In this document: positions 23,789 through 31,636 of the stretch, one piece after another
How the letters are laid out: each line of letters opens with the position of its first letter
Position numbering within the stretch: the first letter of the stretch is position 1
Program-made: the position numbers and the translations under genes
NCBI GenBank assembly: GCA_019428855.1
Contig: JAHYJV010000008.1
Location: forward strand, 1 to 41,229
Direction: 5' to 3'
DNA from: Patescibacteria group bacterium
Lineage (GTDB): Bacteria > Patescibacteriota > Minisyncoccia > JAHIHE01 > JAGLIN01
Length of the DNA: 41,229 nucleotides
The notes under the pieces: generated by a model
What the model was told of the DNA's origin: nothing
What the model saw: the letters and a program-made list of their open reading frames with translations, nothing else
Database searches by the model: none

Positions 23789-23938
23789 ATGCTTAAATTA
23801 AAGAAAAAAGAAGAGGGAATATTTGAATTTGCTCTGAACATCTTTATGCCTATTTGGCTACCCATTAAAGCTATTCAAATTATGCTGAAAGAAATTAAAG
23901 AAGAAAAGAAGAAAAGAGAAGAAGAAGAGAAGAAATAA
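23789..23938 (+). CDS. 49-aa amphipathic/charged small protein
   Basis: This ORF is too short for the track. It reads MLKLKKKEEGIFEFALNIFM, then PIWLPIKAIQIMLKEIKEE and a Lys/Glu tail. The central part could be one short membrane-associated helix, the rest is highly charged. I do not recognise it. It lies between the ClpC-like gene and the cyclophilin in the same orientation, with 56 bp before the latter. Support is the clean frame and protein-like sequence only. Confidence 0.5.
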   Translation: MLKLKKKEEGIFEFALNIFMPIWLPIKAIQIMLKEIKEEKKKREEEEKK

Positions 23939-23994
23939 ATTTCTTATGGAATTTATAATATAATTAATTAATAATTTACAATTAATAAAAAAAC

Positions 23995-24801
23995 ATGGGA
24001 AGAAAGCAAAAACTTAAACTTCAAAGAAAAATTGAAGAAAAAAATGAATTTATAGCCAAGAAAGAAAATAAAAAGAAAACAATAATAAGTATTGTCATTT
24101 TAGTGTTAATACTTTTTTCTGTATGGCAAATTAGTGTTGCTTTGAATAAAAATAAAAACATAGATAGAGGAAGTGTTTCTGAAGAGAATAATAGTGATAA
24201 AAATGATGAAATTAAGGTTGAAGATGTTGTAATTGAAAAAGAACAAAAATTAAATGAGAATGAAGATGCTGTAGTTGCTGATGAAGTAAGCAAAGGGGAA
24301 GCAGAGGTTATAGAAGAAAATAATAAAGCTAATGAAATTATTATGAACCAGGAAAACAAAATTGCTGTGATTGAAACCAATAAGGGTAATATAAAATTGG
24401 AGCTGTATACTAAAGACGCGCCGAAGACAGTGGAAAATTTCGTAAAATTGGCTAGTGAAAGTTTTTATGACGGAATTAAATTTCATCGAGTAATATCTGA
24501 TTTTATGATTCAAACTGGCGATCCACTGAGCAAGGATGATAATCCAGCAAATGACGGCACGGGCGGTCCTGGTTATTCTTTTGAAGATGAAATCAATTTT
24601 CACAAAGTGGATGTTGGTTCATTGGCGATGGCAAATTCCGGTCCTAACACAAATGGTAGCCAGTTTTTTATTGTTACTCAAAGAGCGCAACCACATCTTG
24701 ATGGTAAGCACACAGTTTTTGGGAAGGTACTTGAAGGAATGGATGTTGTTACGAGCATTGAACAAGGAGATGTGATGAACAAGGTTTATCTTAAAGAATA
24801 A
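23995..24801 (+). CDS. Membrane-anchored cyclophilin-type peptidyl-prolyl isomerase
   Basis: This 268-aa protein has a basic N terminus, one membrane anchor (about residues 30-50, [20 protein letters not shown]), an acidic low-complexity linker (about 55-118) and a complete cyclophilin domain. The active-site segments are [15 protein letters not shown] (catalytic Arg), [19 protein letters not shown] and [13 protein letters not shown]; the last has His where human cyclophilin A has Trp, common in bacterial forms. The enzyme speeds cis-trans isomerisation of prolyl bonds. Topology suggests it works on the outer face of the cytoplasmic membrane on secreted or cell-surface proteins. It follows the ClpC-like membrane ATPase, so this may be a protein quality-control neighbourhood. 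Confidence 0.92.
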   Translation: MGRKQKLKLQRKIEEKNEFIAKKENKKKTIISIVILVLILFSVWQISVALNKNKNIDRGSVSEENNSDKNDEIKVEDVVIEKEQKLNENEDAVVADEVSKGEAEVIEENNKANEIIMNQENKIAVIETNKGNIKLELYTKDAPKTVENFVKLASESFYDGIKFHRVISDFMIQTGDPLSKDDNPANDGTGGPGYSFEDEINFHKVDVGSLAMANSGPNTNGSQFFIVTQRAQPHLDGKHTVFGKVLEGMDVVTSIEQGDVMNKVYLKE

Positions 24802-24872
24802 AAAATTATTTTTATCACTATAATTTAATAAAAAATAATCAATCAAAATATTTGTATTAGGTTTTTTTGTTA

Positions 24873-25097
24873 ATGCTTATTCCTGAAATTTGTAAAGCGG
24901 ATATTGTAACTGGATTTCATCATTATAATTCCTTAATTACCTGGGTAATTATGTTTTTGGGTGTATGGGTTGTAGAGGCTGATGTAATTTTCAGTCGCTT
25001 AAAGCAATCATATTTCAAAGTATTTCTCTCGTCTTTTGTTGTAAATATATTGACTACATTAGTCGGATTTTATCTGGCATATTATATAACCGATTGA
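24873..25097 (+). CDS. Small membrane protein, possibly truncated by an in-frame TGA
   Basis: This 74-aa protein has two predicted spans (SLITWVIMFLGVWVVEADVI and FLSSFVVNILTTLVGFYLAYY). The track begins at a TTG (24867); the ATG at 24873 is preferred. After the TGA at 25095-25097 the same frame stays open for 48 codons with another hydrophobic span (FFLFIISFLIKAILLFLLY) and a charged end, finishing at a TGA (25242-25244) that overlaps the next ATG. It may therefore be an intact short protein or a 122-residue protein broken by a nonsense mutation. I do not recognise the family. Confidence 0.5.
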   Translation: MLIPEICKADIVTGFHHYNSLITWVIMFLGVWVVEADVIFSRLKQSYFKVFLSSFVVNILTTLVGFYLAYYITD

Positions 25098-25240
25098 TTT
25101 TTTTTATTTATCATTTCGTTTCTTATTAAAGCAATTTTACTATTTCTGTTATATAAGAAAGAGGAGATTGAGACGATATTTGGCATCGTTATTAAAATGA
25201 ATTTTATTCATATCTATTCATTTTTGTGTATGGTATTATT

Positions 25241-25342
25241 ATGATATTGCCTACGATAATTACAGCATTCCCAGCATCTTTTCTCGTTTTAGCTTATTTT
25301 TTCAAGAAACTAGATGTTTCTATAAATGAAAAAAATAAGTAA
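25241..25342 (+). CDS. 33-aa hydrophobic micro-ORF
   Basis: It reads MILPTIITAFPASFLVLAYF followed by a short charged tail. The start overlaps the TGA that closes the readthrough frame of the preceding ORF (ATGA) and the end overlaps the start of the next micro-ORF, an arrangement that favours coupled translation. It has one predicted membrane helix. Support is weak because of size. Confidence 0.35.
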   Translation: MILPTIITAFPASFLVLAYFFKKLDVSINEKNK

Positions 25343-25493
25343 TTTAAAAGATAAGAAATTAACTAAAATTATGCTATTGATGATATTCATTTTTTTTACT
25401 TCGTATACTCTAGTACAATTTATAATTATGAAGTACAAAGTCGATGAATATTATCGTGCGAAGAGTGGATTTCTGGACAGTCTCAGTAATTAA
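25326..25493 (+). CDS. 55-aa single-span membrane protein
   Basis: The sequence starts MKKISNLKDKKLTKIMLLMI, continues with a hydrophobic span (FIFFTSYTLVQFII) and ends with a charged and aromatic tail (KVDEYYRAKSGFLDSLSN). The basic start followed by a span suggests an N-in membrane protein or an uncleaved signal anchor. It overlaps the preceding micro-ORF by 17 bp. I do not recognise it. Confidence 0.45.
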   Translation: MKKISNLKDKKLTKIMLLMIFIFFTSYTLVQFIIMKYKVDEYYRAKSGFLDSLSN

Positions 25494-25574
25494 CAAATAT
25501 GCTATTATTCTAGTTCAAAGTTAAGCTAGGTTTGATTGTGTTATTTAATATTATTTATAAATTCCTTTCAAAAT

Positions 25575-26717
25575 ATGATTGATAAAAATTATATATTGGC
25601 AGTTTCTTCAATGGTTGGTACTTCAGTAGGTGTGGGAATATTTTCTCTACCATATGTTGCTTCAAAATCAGGATTTTTTTTCTTTATAATTCTTATTATT
25701 TTGTTGGGCATTGTTACAACAACTTTAAGCTTAATGTATGGAGAAATAACCTTGAGAACAAAAAATAAAGGAAGACTTGTTGGTTTTTGTGAAAAGTATC
25801 TTGGTAAAAATGGAAAGAAAATTGCAACTGTTGTTACTCTTTTTACTCTGTATTCTAGCATGCTTGCTTACATTATTATTGGAGGTATTTTTGGCAGTGC
25901 TGTATTTTCAAGTTCTTTCGGAGGGAATGAATTTTCATACAGCATAATAATGTTTTTGTTCATTTCAGTTGGTATCTATATTAGTTTGAAGCTTATCAGT
26001 GTGATTGAATTTCTGATGGTTATTTTTCTTTTTGTGGCTATTTTGGGAATTATTATTAAAGGGGTGCCAATGGTTGAAGTTGGTAATCTTATATCTAATG
26101 ATTCTTCTCAATTCTTTTTCCCATTTGGTGCAATTCTTTTTTCATTAGGAGCCCTATCTGCAATTCCAGAACTTGAACATATCATAAAAAAAGGACAAAA
26201 AAGAATCAAGGATGTTATAGTTATTGGAAATATTATTCCAATTGTTGTTTATATCCTGTTTGTATTTGTGATTCTTGGAATCACAGGAGCAGGAACATCA
26301 GAAGAGGCATTTCATGGCCTTTCTCTGAGTGTTGGAGATGGTATTGTGACACTAGGTTTGATTTTTGGGATATTTGCAATCTCGACTTCGTTTTTAATGT
26401 TGGGCGTGAACTTAAAGGAAATATTTTGGTATGACTACCATCTTAGCGAAAAAACAGCTTGGGCACTCACCTGTTTTGTTCCTTTCGCTGTTTTTGTATT
26501 AGGAATGCGTGATTTTATCACCGTTGTTAATATTGCTGGAAGCATTGCGGGAGGATTTGCTGGAATCTTGATTATAATTATATTTTATAGAGCAAAAAAG
26601 ATGGGGGATATAAAGCCAGCTTATAGTATAAAAGTCCCAATTATAATTTCAATTATTATGGTTATTATATATTCTGCAGGAATTATTTATCAGCTAATTG
26701 AAAGCATTAAGATTTAA
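25575..26717 (+). CDS. Aromatic/branched amino-acid permease-like transporter
   Basis: This 380-aa membrane protein has about eleven spans. The first, SSMVGTSVGVGIFSLPYVAS, carries the glycine-rich unwound helix typical of APC-superfamily transporters, and the sequence resembles the tryptophan/tyrosine permease (HAAAP) group. FSLGALSAIPELEHIIKKGQ is also in line with that group. Substrate cannot be assigned. The track starts at a TTG (25536), but the ATG at 25575 (MIDKNYILAVSS) puts the first span at the N terminus as expected and is preferred. Amino-acid uptake would suit an organism with few biosynthetic genes. No terminator was recognised after it. Confidence 0.8.
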   Translation: MIDKNYILAVSSMVGTSVGVGIFSLPYVASKSGFFFFIILIILLGIVTTTLSLMYGEITLRTKNKGRLVGFCEKYLGKNGKKIATVVTLFTLYSSMLAYIIIGGIFGSAVFSSSFGGNEFSYSIIMFLFISVGIYISLKLISVIEFLMVIFLFVAILGIIIKGVPMVEVGNLISNDSSQFFFPFGAILFSLGALSAIPELEHIIKKGQKRIKDVIVIGNIIPIVVYILFVFVILGITGAGTSEEAFHGLSLSVGDGIVTLGLIFGIFAISTSFLMLGVNLKEIFWYDYHLSEKTAWALTCFVPFAVFVLGMRDFITVVNIAGSIAGGFAGILIIIIFYRAKKMGDIKPAYSIKVPIIISIIMVIIYSAGIIYQLIESIKI

Positions 26718-26798
26718 AATTGTCATTTCTAGAGTGGTTGACGACCAAAACTTTTAATCAAAAAAAGACTGTTCTATTGACAAAATTATATTCACCAT

Positions 26799-27179
26799 AT
26801 GCCTGACGGAAAGTTAACAAATATAATTAATTTTTGGTTGCCAGTATTTTTATGGTGCACTTTTATCTATGTTATGTCTTCAATACCTAGTTTGAAATCA
26901 GATTTTTCAAGTGATATTGATTTTGTTTTACGAAAAATTGCCCATATGAGTGAATATGGATTTCTAACCTTTTTGTTTTTTAGAGCAAGCATAAATCAAA
27001 AGATGTATTTTCAAAAGTCTCTAGCTTATGCTATTATTTTCTCGATTGTTTTTGCTCTGACAGATGAATATCACCAGTTGTTTGTTTTTGGAAGACAAGG
27101 AAGCTTGAGAGATGTATTCATCGACAGCTTGGGAATCTTCTTTGTCGCATTCTTGATTTACAAACGAGGAAAAAAATGA
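26799..27179 (+). CDS. VanZ-like family membrane protein
   Basis: This 126-aa protein has four predicted spans and the VanZ signature residues: RKIAHMSEYGFLTFLF in the second span and LTDEYHQLFVFGRQGSLRDV FIDSLG near the end (the conserved D-E-x-H-Q and R-x-x-x-x-D-V-x-x-D-x-x-G pattern). VanZ itself raises teicoplanin resistance by an unknown mechanism; most chromosomal homologues are uncharacterised. It lies 44 bp before mraY in the same direction, at the start of the cell-wall cluster. Confidence 0.88.
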   Translation: MPDGKLTNIINFWLPVFLWCTFIYVMSSIPSLKSDFSSDIDFVLRKIAHMSEYGFLTFLFFRASINQKMYFQKSLAYAIIFSIVFALTDEYHQLFVFGRQGSLRDVFIDSLGIFFVAFLIYKRGKK

Positions 27180-27223
27180 TAATATTAATATCAGAAGGAG
27201 CTAATCAATAAACGACAACCTAA

Positions 27224-28282
27224 ATGGATAATCCCTTAATAATCATTGAAGTAATCCGAGTCTTTGCAATTTTAGCAATTACTTTTTCGGTGGCAATGAT
27301 TCTCACCCCAGTACTGACACTTTTTCTTTATAAGTATAAAATTGGCAAGCAGATTCGTGCAGACGGCGATACGCCGATTTTCACCGCACTGCATATGAAA
27401 AAGGCTGGAACTCCGACAATGGGCGGGCTTTTGATTTGGATTATAGTTCCTATTCTGGCAATGTTTTTTTGGTTTTTGTCAGTAATTTTTGAAGGATCTT
27501 TATTCGGTTATATAAATTTTCTTGATCGTTCTCAGACTTATTTACCTTTGGGAATTTTAGTTCTAGCAGGTATAGTAGGAGCAGTGGATGATCTAATGGG
27601 AGTGTTTCGTATTGGTCCTAAAGGAGGTGGTTTAGGCATTAAAGAAAGAATTCTACTATATACCTTTGTGGCAGTTGTTGGTGCCTGCTGGTTCTATTTC
27701 AAGCTTGGTTGGGATATGATTCATGTTCCAGGAGTTGGTGATTTTGTAATTGGTCTTTGGTATATTCCGCTTTTCATATTTATTATCGTGGCAACTTCAT
27801 TTTCACTTAATGAAACTGACGGACTTGATGGCTTAGCTGGGGGGACAGTATTGCCAGCTTTTGGAGTTTTTGGAGTAATCGCTTTTGCCCAAGGAAATAC
27901 TGAACTGGCGATGTTCTGTGCGGCAATCATCGGAGCTTTACTTGCTTTTTTGTGGTTCAATGTGCATCCGGCAAGGTTTTATATGGGGGATACTGGTTCA
28001 ATGGCTCTTGGTGTTACTGTCGGAGTTGTGGCCATGCTGACAAATTCATTTCTAATTCTTCCCATTGTTTGTTTTATCCTGGTGATTGAGTCTTTGTCGG
28101 TTATAATACAGTTGACATCAAAAAAATTTAGAGGAAAAAAAGTTTTCCGGAGTGCTCCAATTCATCACCACTTTGAAGCAATTGGTTGGCCAGAATGTAA
28201 AATAACAATGAGGTTTTGGATTATTGCCTGGGTGATGGCGTCAATTGGACTTGTAATCGGTTTGCTTGGAATGGGAAATTAG
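27224..28282 (+). CDS. mraY: Phospho-N-acetylmuramoyl-pentapeptide transferase
   Basis: This 352-aa, ten-span protein has all MraY landmarks: KKAGTPTMGGLL near the N terminus, GAVDDLMGV (catalytic Asp pair), NETDGLDGLAGG, FMGDTGSMALG and the cytosolic PIHHHFEAIGWPE loop. MraY moves phospho-MurNAc-pentapeptide from UDP to undecaprenyl phosphate on the inner membrane face, forming lipid I, the substrate of MurG in this cluster. Here it is separated from murD by the D-aminoacylase-like, small membrane and NlpC/P60 genes, an unusual order. No murE or murF is present in the window. Confidence 0.96.
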   Translation: MDNPLIIIEVIRVFAILAITFSVAMILTPVLTLFLYKYKIGKQIRADGDTPIFTALHMKKAGTPTMGGLLIWIIVPILAMFFWFLSVIFEGSLFGYINFLDRSQTYLPLGILVLAGIVGAVDDLMGVFRIGPKGGGLGIKERILLYTFVAVVGACWFYFKLGWDMIHVPGVGDFVIGLWYIPLFIFIIVATSFSLNETDGLDGLAGGTVLPAFGVFGVIAFAQGNTELAMFCAAIIGALLAFLWFNVHPARFYMGDTGSMALGVTVGVVAMLTNSFLILPIVCFILVIESLSVIIQLTSKKFRGKKVFRSAPIHHHFEAIGWPECKITMRFWIIAWVMASIGLVIGLLGMGN

Positions 28283-28475
28283 ATAGAGGAGTTTTCTACT
28301 CATTAGATTAAGCTCGACAGGATATAAAATAGCTGAAAATAAAAATTAAATCTATTTCTTTGAGTTAGATTCAATTATGAAAAAACAATGAAGAAAAAAT
28401 ATTTAAATAAAAAAGATTAAGAACATTGTTTTTTGTTTGAGAATATAACATTTAATAATTTAAAAAATTAATTCT

Positions 28476-30053
28476 ATGTTAGATATATTAATTAAAAATG
28501 GGACTGTCATTGATGGAACTGGGTCAAAAGGCTTTATTGCAGATATTGGTATTGAAAAGGGGTTGATTACTATCCTTGAAAAAAGTGATAAAACTAAGTC
28601 TGCTGAGACAATAGATGCCTTAGGGAAAATTGTGTGTCCAGGGTTTATCGATATTCAGGATCATTCAGATAATTTTTGGACTATTTTTACATTACCTCGA
28701 ATGGACAGTAAAGTTATGGATGGCGTGACAACAATAATCGGAGGGAACTGTGGAACATCACTGGCACCAATATTAGGTGAGGGTTCTGTTGAGTCTATGA
28801 GAAAATGGGTTGATATTGGTAATGTTTATATAAACTGGGATAGGATGAGTAGTTTTTTTTCAGAATTATATAAGAAAGAGTTAGGATTAAATTTTGGTAC
28901 TCTGGTTGGGCACGAGACACTGAGAAGAGGGTTAATGGGAGATCAGGTGAGAAAGATTTCAGAGGAAGAAATTCAAATGATAGGCAGAATGCTTTCTGAG
29001 AGTTTGGATGCTGGTGCTTTCGGTTTTTCTACTGGACTCGTTTTTTCTCACGCTCGTATGGCAACTATTGAAGAAATTAGAAACATTGTTCAAATACTAA
29101 AAGAAAATAATTCATTTTATGCTAGTCATATACGAGGTGAATCTGAAGAGCTCTTGCCTAGTATAAATGAAACAATACAAATAGGAAGAAGAACAGGAGT
29201 CCCGATTCAAATATCTCATTTGAAAGCAGTTGGGGAAAAATATTGGTCTGACATGCAAAAGGCCATTGAGATGATAAATATTGCGAATGAAGAAGGAGTT
29301 GATATTAGTTTTGATATATATCCGTATGATACTACAGGATCAGTACTTTATATTTTGCTTCCAGATTGGGTTTCTCAAGGTGGTAGAAAAGAAATGATAC
29401 TGAGATTGAAAAATGTAGATTTGCGGGATAAAATTATAAAAGAGATGAGAGAGATGAATTATAACTACAATAATATTACTGTTTCTATTTGTCCAAGGCT
29501 AAAAGAAGCAGTCGGTAGAAAAATTACTGACCTTGCCTCAAGTCAAGAAATCAGTCCTGAAGAAGCTATAATCGAGCTTTTAATAAGTGCCAACGGTCAT
29601 GTTGTTGTATTTAATCGAGAAATATTAAGTGAAGATAATATCAGGCTAGCCTTGCAATCTCCTTACTCAATTGTTTCATCTGCAGATGCTGCATATAATG
29701 TCGAGTATGCAAGGACGGGAGAGTTTGTTCATCCGAGATGTTTCGGAACTTTTTCGAGAGTCCTGGGAAGATATGTGAGAGAACAAAAAGTTTTAAGTCT
29801 GGAAAGTGCAATTCAAAAAATGACCTTTGCACCAGCAAAAAAAATTGGATTAAAAGACAGAGGTATTTTGAAAAAAGGTTTTCTCGCAGATGTTGTTGTC
29901 TTTGATGAAAATGAAATCATCGATAAAGCAAATTTTGAAAATCCTTACCAGTATTCTCAAGGAATTGAACATGTTATAATCAATGGTAAAGTAGTTGTAA
30001 AAAACGGGAAACACACTGGAGAACTAGCAGGAAAGGTTCTCAGACATAAATAA
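28476..30053 (+). CDS. D-aminoacylase-like amidohydrolase
   Basis: This 525-aa protein matches N-acyl-D-amino-acid deacylases: DILIKNGTVIDGTGSKGF at the N terminus, CPGFIDIQDHSDN, GVTTIIGGNCGTSLAPI (metal-binding Cys), YASHIRGESEELL and IQISHLKAVGEKYW (metal-binding His residues), and FAPAKKIGLKDRG at the end. The family hydrolyses the amide of N-acyl-D-amino acids. In classical members the first motif is D-x-H-x-H; here the first His is Gln-Asp (DIQDHSD), so the secondary metal site is altered while the tight site is kept. Its position among wall genes suggests turnover of D-amino-acid-containing material. It starts 193 bp after mraY; nothing was recognised in that gap. Confidence 0.88.
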   Translation: MLDILIKNGTVIDGTGSKGFIADIGIEKGLITILEKSDKTKSAETIDALGKIVCPGFIDIQDHSDNFWTIFTLPRMDSKVMDGVTTIIGGNCGTSLAPILGEGSVESMRKWVDIGNVYINWDRMSSFFSELYKKELGLNFGTLVGHETLRRGLMGDQVRKISEEEIQMIGRMLSESLDAGAFGFSTGLVFSHARMATIEEIRNIVQILKENNSFYASHIRGESEELLPSINETIQIGRRTGVPIQISHLKAVGEKYWSDMQKAIEMINIANEEGVDISFDIYPYDTTGSVLYILLPDWVSQGGRKEMILRLKNVDLRDKIIKEMREMNYNYNNITVSICPRLKEAVGRKITDLASSQEISPEEAIIELLISANGHVVVFNREILSEDNIRLALQSPYSIVSSADAAYNVEYARTGEFVHPRCFGTFSRVLGRYVREQKVLSLESAIQKMTFAPAKKIGLKDRGILKKGFLADVVVFDENEIIDKANFENPYQYSQGIEHVIINGKVVVKNGKHTGELAGKVLRHK

Positions 30054-30080
30054 ACTGTTTAATTAATTAAAATATATACT

Positions 30081-30401
30081 ATGTTTGAATCTATTTATTT
30101 CGCAATTTTGATTGCTGGTTTTGGAGGTGGTGCTGTGAGAGGTTTAGTTGGTTTTACAAAGCATCAATTTGCCTATAAGAATGTTGAGTTCAATTTGTCA
30201 TATTTTGTGGCCATGATGTTGATTTCGGGAGTAATCGGACTTCTATCTGCTATTGTTGTCAAAGAGCTGGGAGTGACTTTTATGGAGTTAAATTATACTC
30301 CAGCATTGGCTTTTGTGGTAGGTTATGCTGGTGGTGATTTCCTAGAGAATTTGTATAAAATTATTGTCAAAAAACCTTCAATCTATTCCATTAGCAAATA
30401 A
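30081..30401 (+). CDS. Small membrane protein of unknown function
   Basis: This 106-aa protein has about three spans: AILIAGFGGGAVRGLVGF, a central FVAMMLISGVIGLLSAIVV and a third, FVVGYAGGDFLENLY. Glycine-rich first and third segments resemble packing motifs. I do not recognise the family. It begins 27 bp after the D-aminoacylase-like gene and is likely in the same transcript. Confidence 0.7.
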   Translation: MFESIYFAILIAGFGGGAVRGLVGFTKHQFAYKNVEFNLSYFVAMMLISGVIGLLSAIVVKELGVTFMELNYTPALAFVVGYAGGDFLENLYKIIVKKPSIYSISK

Positions 30402-30482
30402 TTCAAAGCAGAAGAATTTTAATATTTTTTTAAACAAGGACAGTCCTGCAATGTGTTGTGAGATTTAACTAAAAAGAGAGAA

Positions 30483-30500
30483 AATTTTAGTGCTAAAATT
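30483..30500. repeat. 18-nt palindrome before the NlpC/P60 gene
   Basis: AATTTTAG-TG-CTAAAATT is a near-perfect inverted repeat ending 8 bp upstream of the ATG. It may be a hairpin in the leader or an operator, but it is short and AT-rich and could be chance. Confidence 0.3.
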
Positions 30501-30508
30501 AATGAAGA

Positions 30509-31579
30509 ATGAAAGATTTGAATAATGCTTTAGAAAAATACAAAAAACAAAATCAGCAAGACTACGGCATTGCTGTTTTTGATGTTGATTTGAAAGTAAC
30601 AGCGGAAGGAATTTTTATTTTTGGAGAAGTTTTAACTGAGAATCAAAAAAATAAAATTATTGAATTGTTAAAAGAAAAAAAAATAAAATTTGTTAATGAG
30701 AAAATAAAAGTCCTTAGTGATGCAAGTAAACGATATGAGATTGGTTGGGTTGTTGTGAAAACTAAGATTGCAGATTTAAAGTCGCGATTTGTTTCAAGTA
30801 AAATTATAAATGAAATAATTTTGAAAAGGATTAGATGTTCGCAGGTTTTTCAGGGAGAAATTTTGCGAGTTTTATATAAAAATGAAGACCAGTTTTTGGT
30901 TCAGCAAAATGATTTAACCATAGGCTGGGTCAATCGAAGTGAGGTTATTGTTAAGAAAAATAATTTGTTAAAAGAATGGAAAAAAGGGGTTTATGCGATT
31001 AAGGGTGAGTTAATAAAAATTAAGAATGAAAAAATTGAAAAAAAGTTCCACGGTCGTGATGGGATTGTAGAATCATCGGAGACTTGTAATTTTGAACTTG
31101 TTTCAGAATCTGCTGTATATTTTAGGGAAGATAACAATATAAAAAACAAGCAACAGACATCACAACCACAATTTGAAATTATAAAAGAGGTAGAAAAATA
31201 TCTTGGCACAAAATATCTCCTTGGAGGAAAAACAGAAAAAGGAATTGATTGCTCGGGCTTGGTTCAAAGGGCGTATAAAAATTCTTTAGGAATTATTTTA
31301 CCAAAACACTCTTGGGATCAAAAGGAGATAGGTGTGAAAGTTTTACTGGAAGATGTGAAAACGGGGGATTTAGTGTTTTTGATAAAAAAATCAAATCAAC
31401 ATAAACATGTTGGAATTGTTGAAGTAATTTCCAGTTGTCATAGTGAGCTTGTCGAACCACTGCAATCTAATATAAATTTAATTCACGCTTCGCTAGATGA
31501 AAAGAAGGTTGTCGGGCAAAAGCTGCAAAATGTTTTAGAAAGATACGAGTTTGTGGAGGCGAGAAGGATTGTGGAATAG
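30509..31579 (+). CDS. NlpC/P60-family cell-wall peptidase with repeat-derived insertions
   Basis: The C-terminal NlpC/P60 domain of this 356-aa protein starts near residue 225 (EVEKYLGTKYLLGGKTEKGI), with catalytic Cys in DCSGLVQRAY, His in HKHVGIVEV and the third polar residue probably the His of IHASLDE. The preceding region (about 110-190) resembles two SH3-like domains (LRVLYKNEDQFLVQQNDLTIGWV). No signal peptide is evident at the given start, which is odd for a wall hydrolase. The family cuts D-Glu-DAP type bonds in peptidoglycan peptides. Two in-frame stretches, FELVSESA (about 197-204) and CHSELVEPL (about 311-319), look like translated copies of short palindromic repeats, the second inside the catalytic domain after the active-site His. 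Confidence 0.85.
   Translation: MKDLNNALEKYKKQNQQDYGIAVFDVDLKVTAEGIFIFGEVLTENQKNKIIELLKEKKIKFVNEKIKVLSDASKRYEIGWVVVKTKIADLKSRFVSSKIINEIILKRIRCSQVFQGEILRVLYKNEDQFLVQQNDLTIGWVNRSEVIVKKNNLLKEWKKGVYAIKGELIKIKNEKIEKKFHGRDGIVESSETCNFELVSESAVYFREDNNIKNKQQTSQPQFEIIKEVEKYLGTKYLLGGKTEKGIDCSGLVQRAYKNSLGIILPKHSWDQKEIGVKVLLEDVKTGDLVFLIKKSNQHKHVGIVEVISSCHSELVEPLQSNINLIHASLDEKKVVGQKLQNVLERYEFVEARRIVE
31084..31112 (+). repeat. Repeat-like segment inside the NlpC/P60 gene, copy 1
   Basis: TTTTGAACTTGTTTCAGAATC closely resembles the dispersed element ATTCTGAACTTGTTTCAGAATC seen in many bacterial genomes. It lies in frame in the linker before the peptidase domain and encodes NFELVSES. Confidence 0.5.
31437..31462 (+). 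repeat. Repeat-like segment inside the NlpC/P60 gene, copy 2
   Basis: GTCATAGTGAGCTTGTCGAA followed by CCACTG has the same layout as copy 1 (CAT-x-GTGAGCTTGTCGAAC type) and the partial symmetry AGTG...CACT. It is in frame and encodes CHSELVEPL within the peptidase domain. Confidence 0.5.
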
Positions 31580-31636
31580 AAGGTTACAAAGTCCTTACTC
31601 AATATATTCCGTCATAATTTATTACAAATTATAAAT

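Larger units (their letters stand above)
24802..25574 (+). other. 773-bp stretch with only very small membrane ORFs
   Basis: No large gene is present. Three micro-ORFs are described separately (24873-25097, 25241-25342, 25326-25493). They overlap or abut on the + strand and all encode hydrophobic segments. The stretch may hold several tiny membrane proteins or the decayed pieces of one locus. Confidence 0.5.

Noticed and set aside
25095-25097. UGA recoded as glycine, as in Absconditabacteria/Gracilibacteria
   Set aside because: Many full-length genes here end at TGA (hsdS, the GT-C gene, VanZ-like, the PLP enzyme) and none of the large conserved genes contains in-frame TGA, so the standard bacterial code fits.
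31437-31470. tRNA-like T-arm sequence (GTCGAACC) in the NlpC/P60 gene
   Set aside because: No acceptor stem or anticodon arm around it; it is explained by the repeat-like coding insert.
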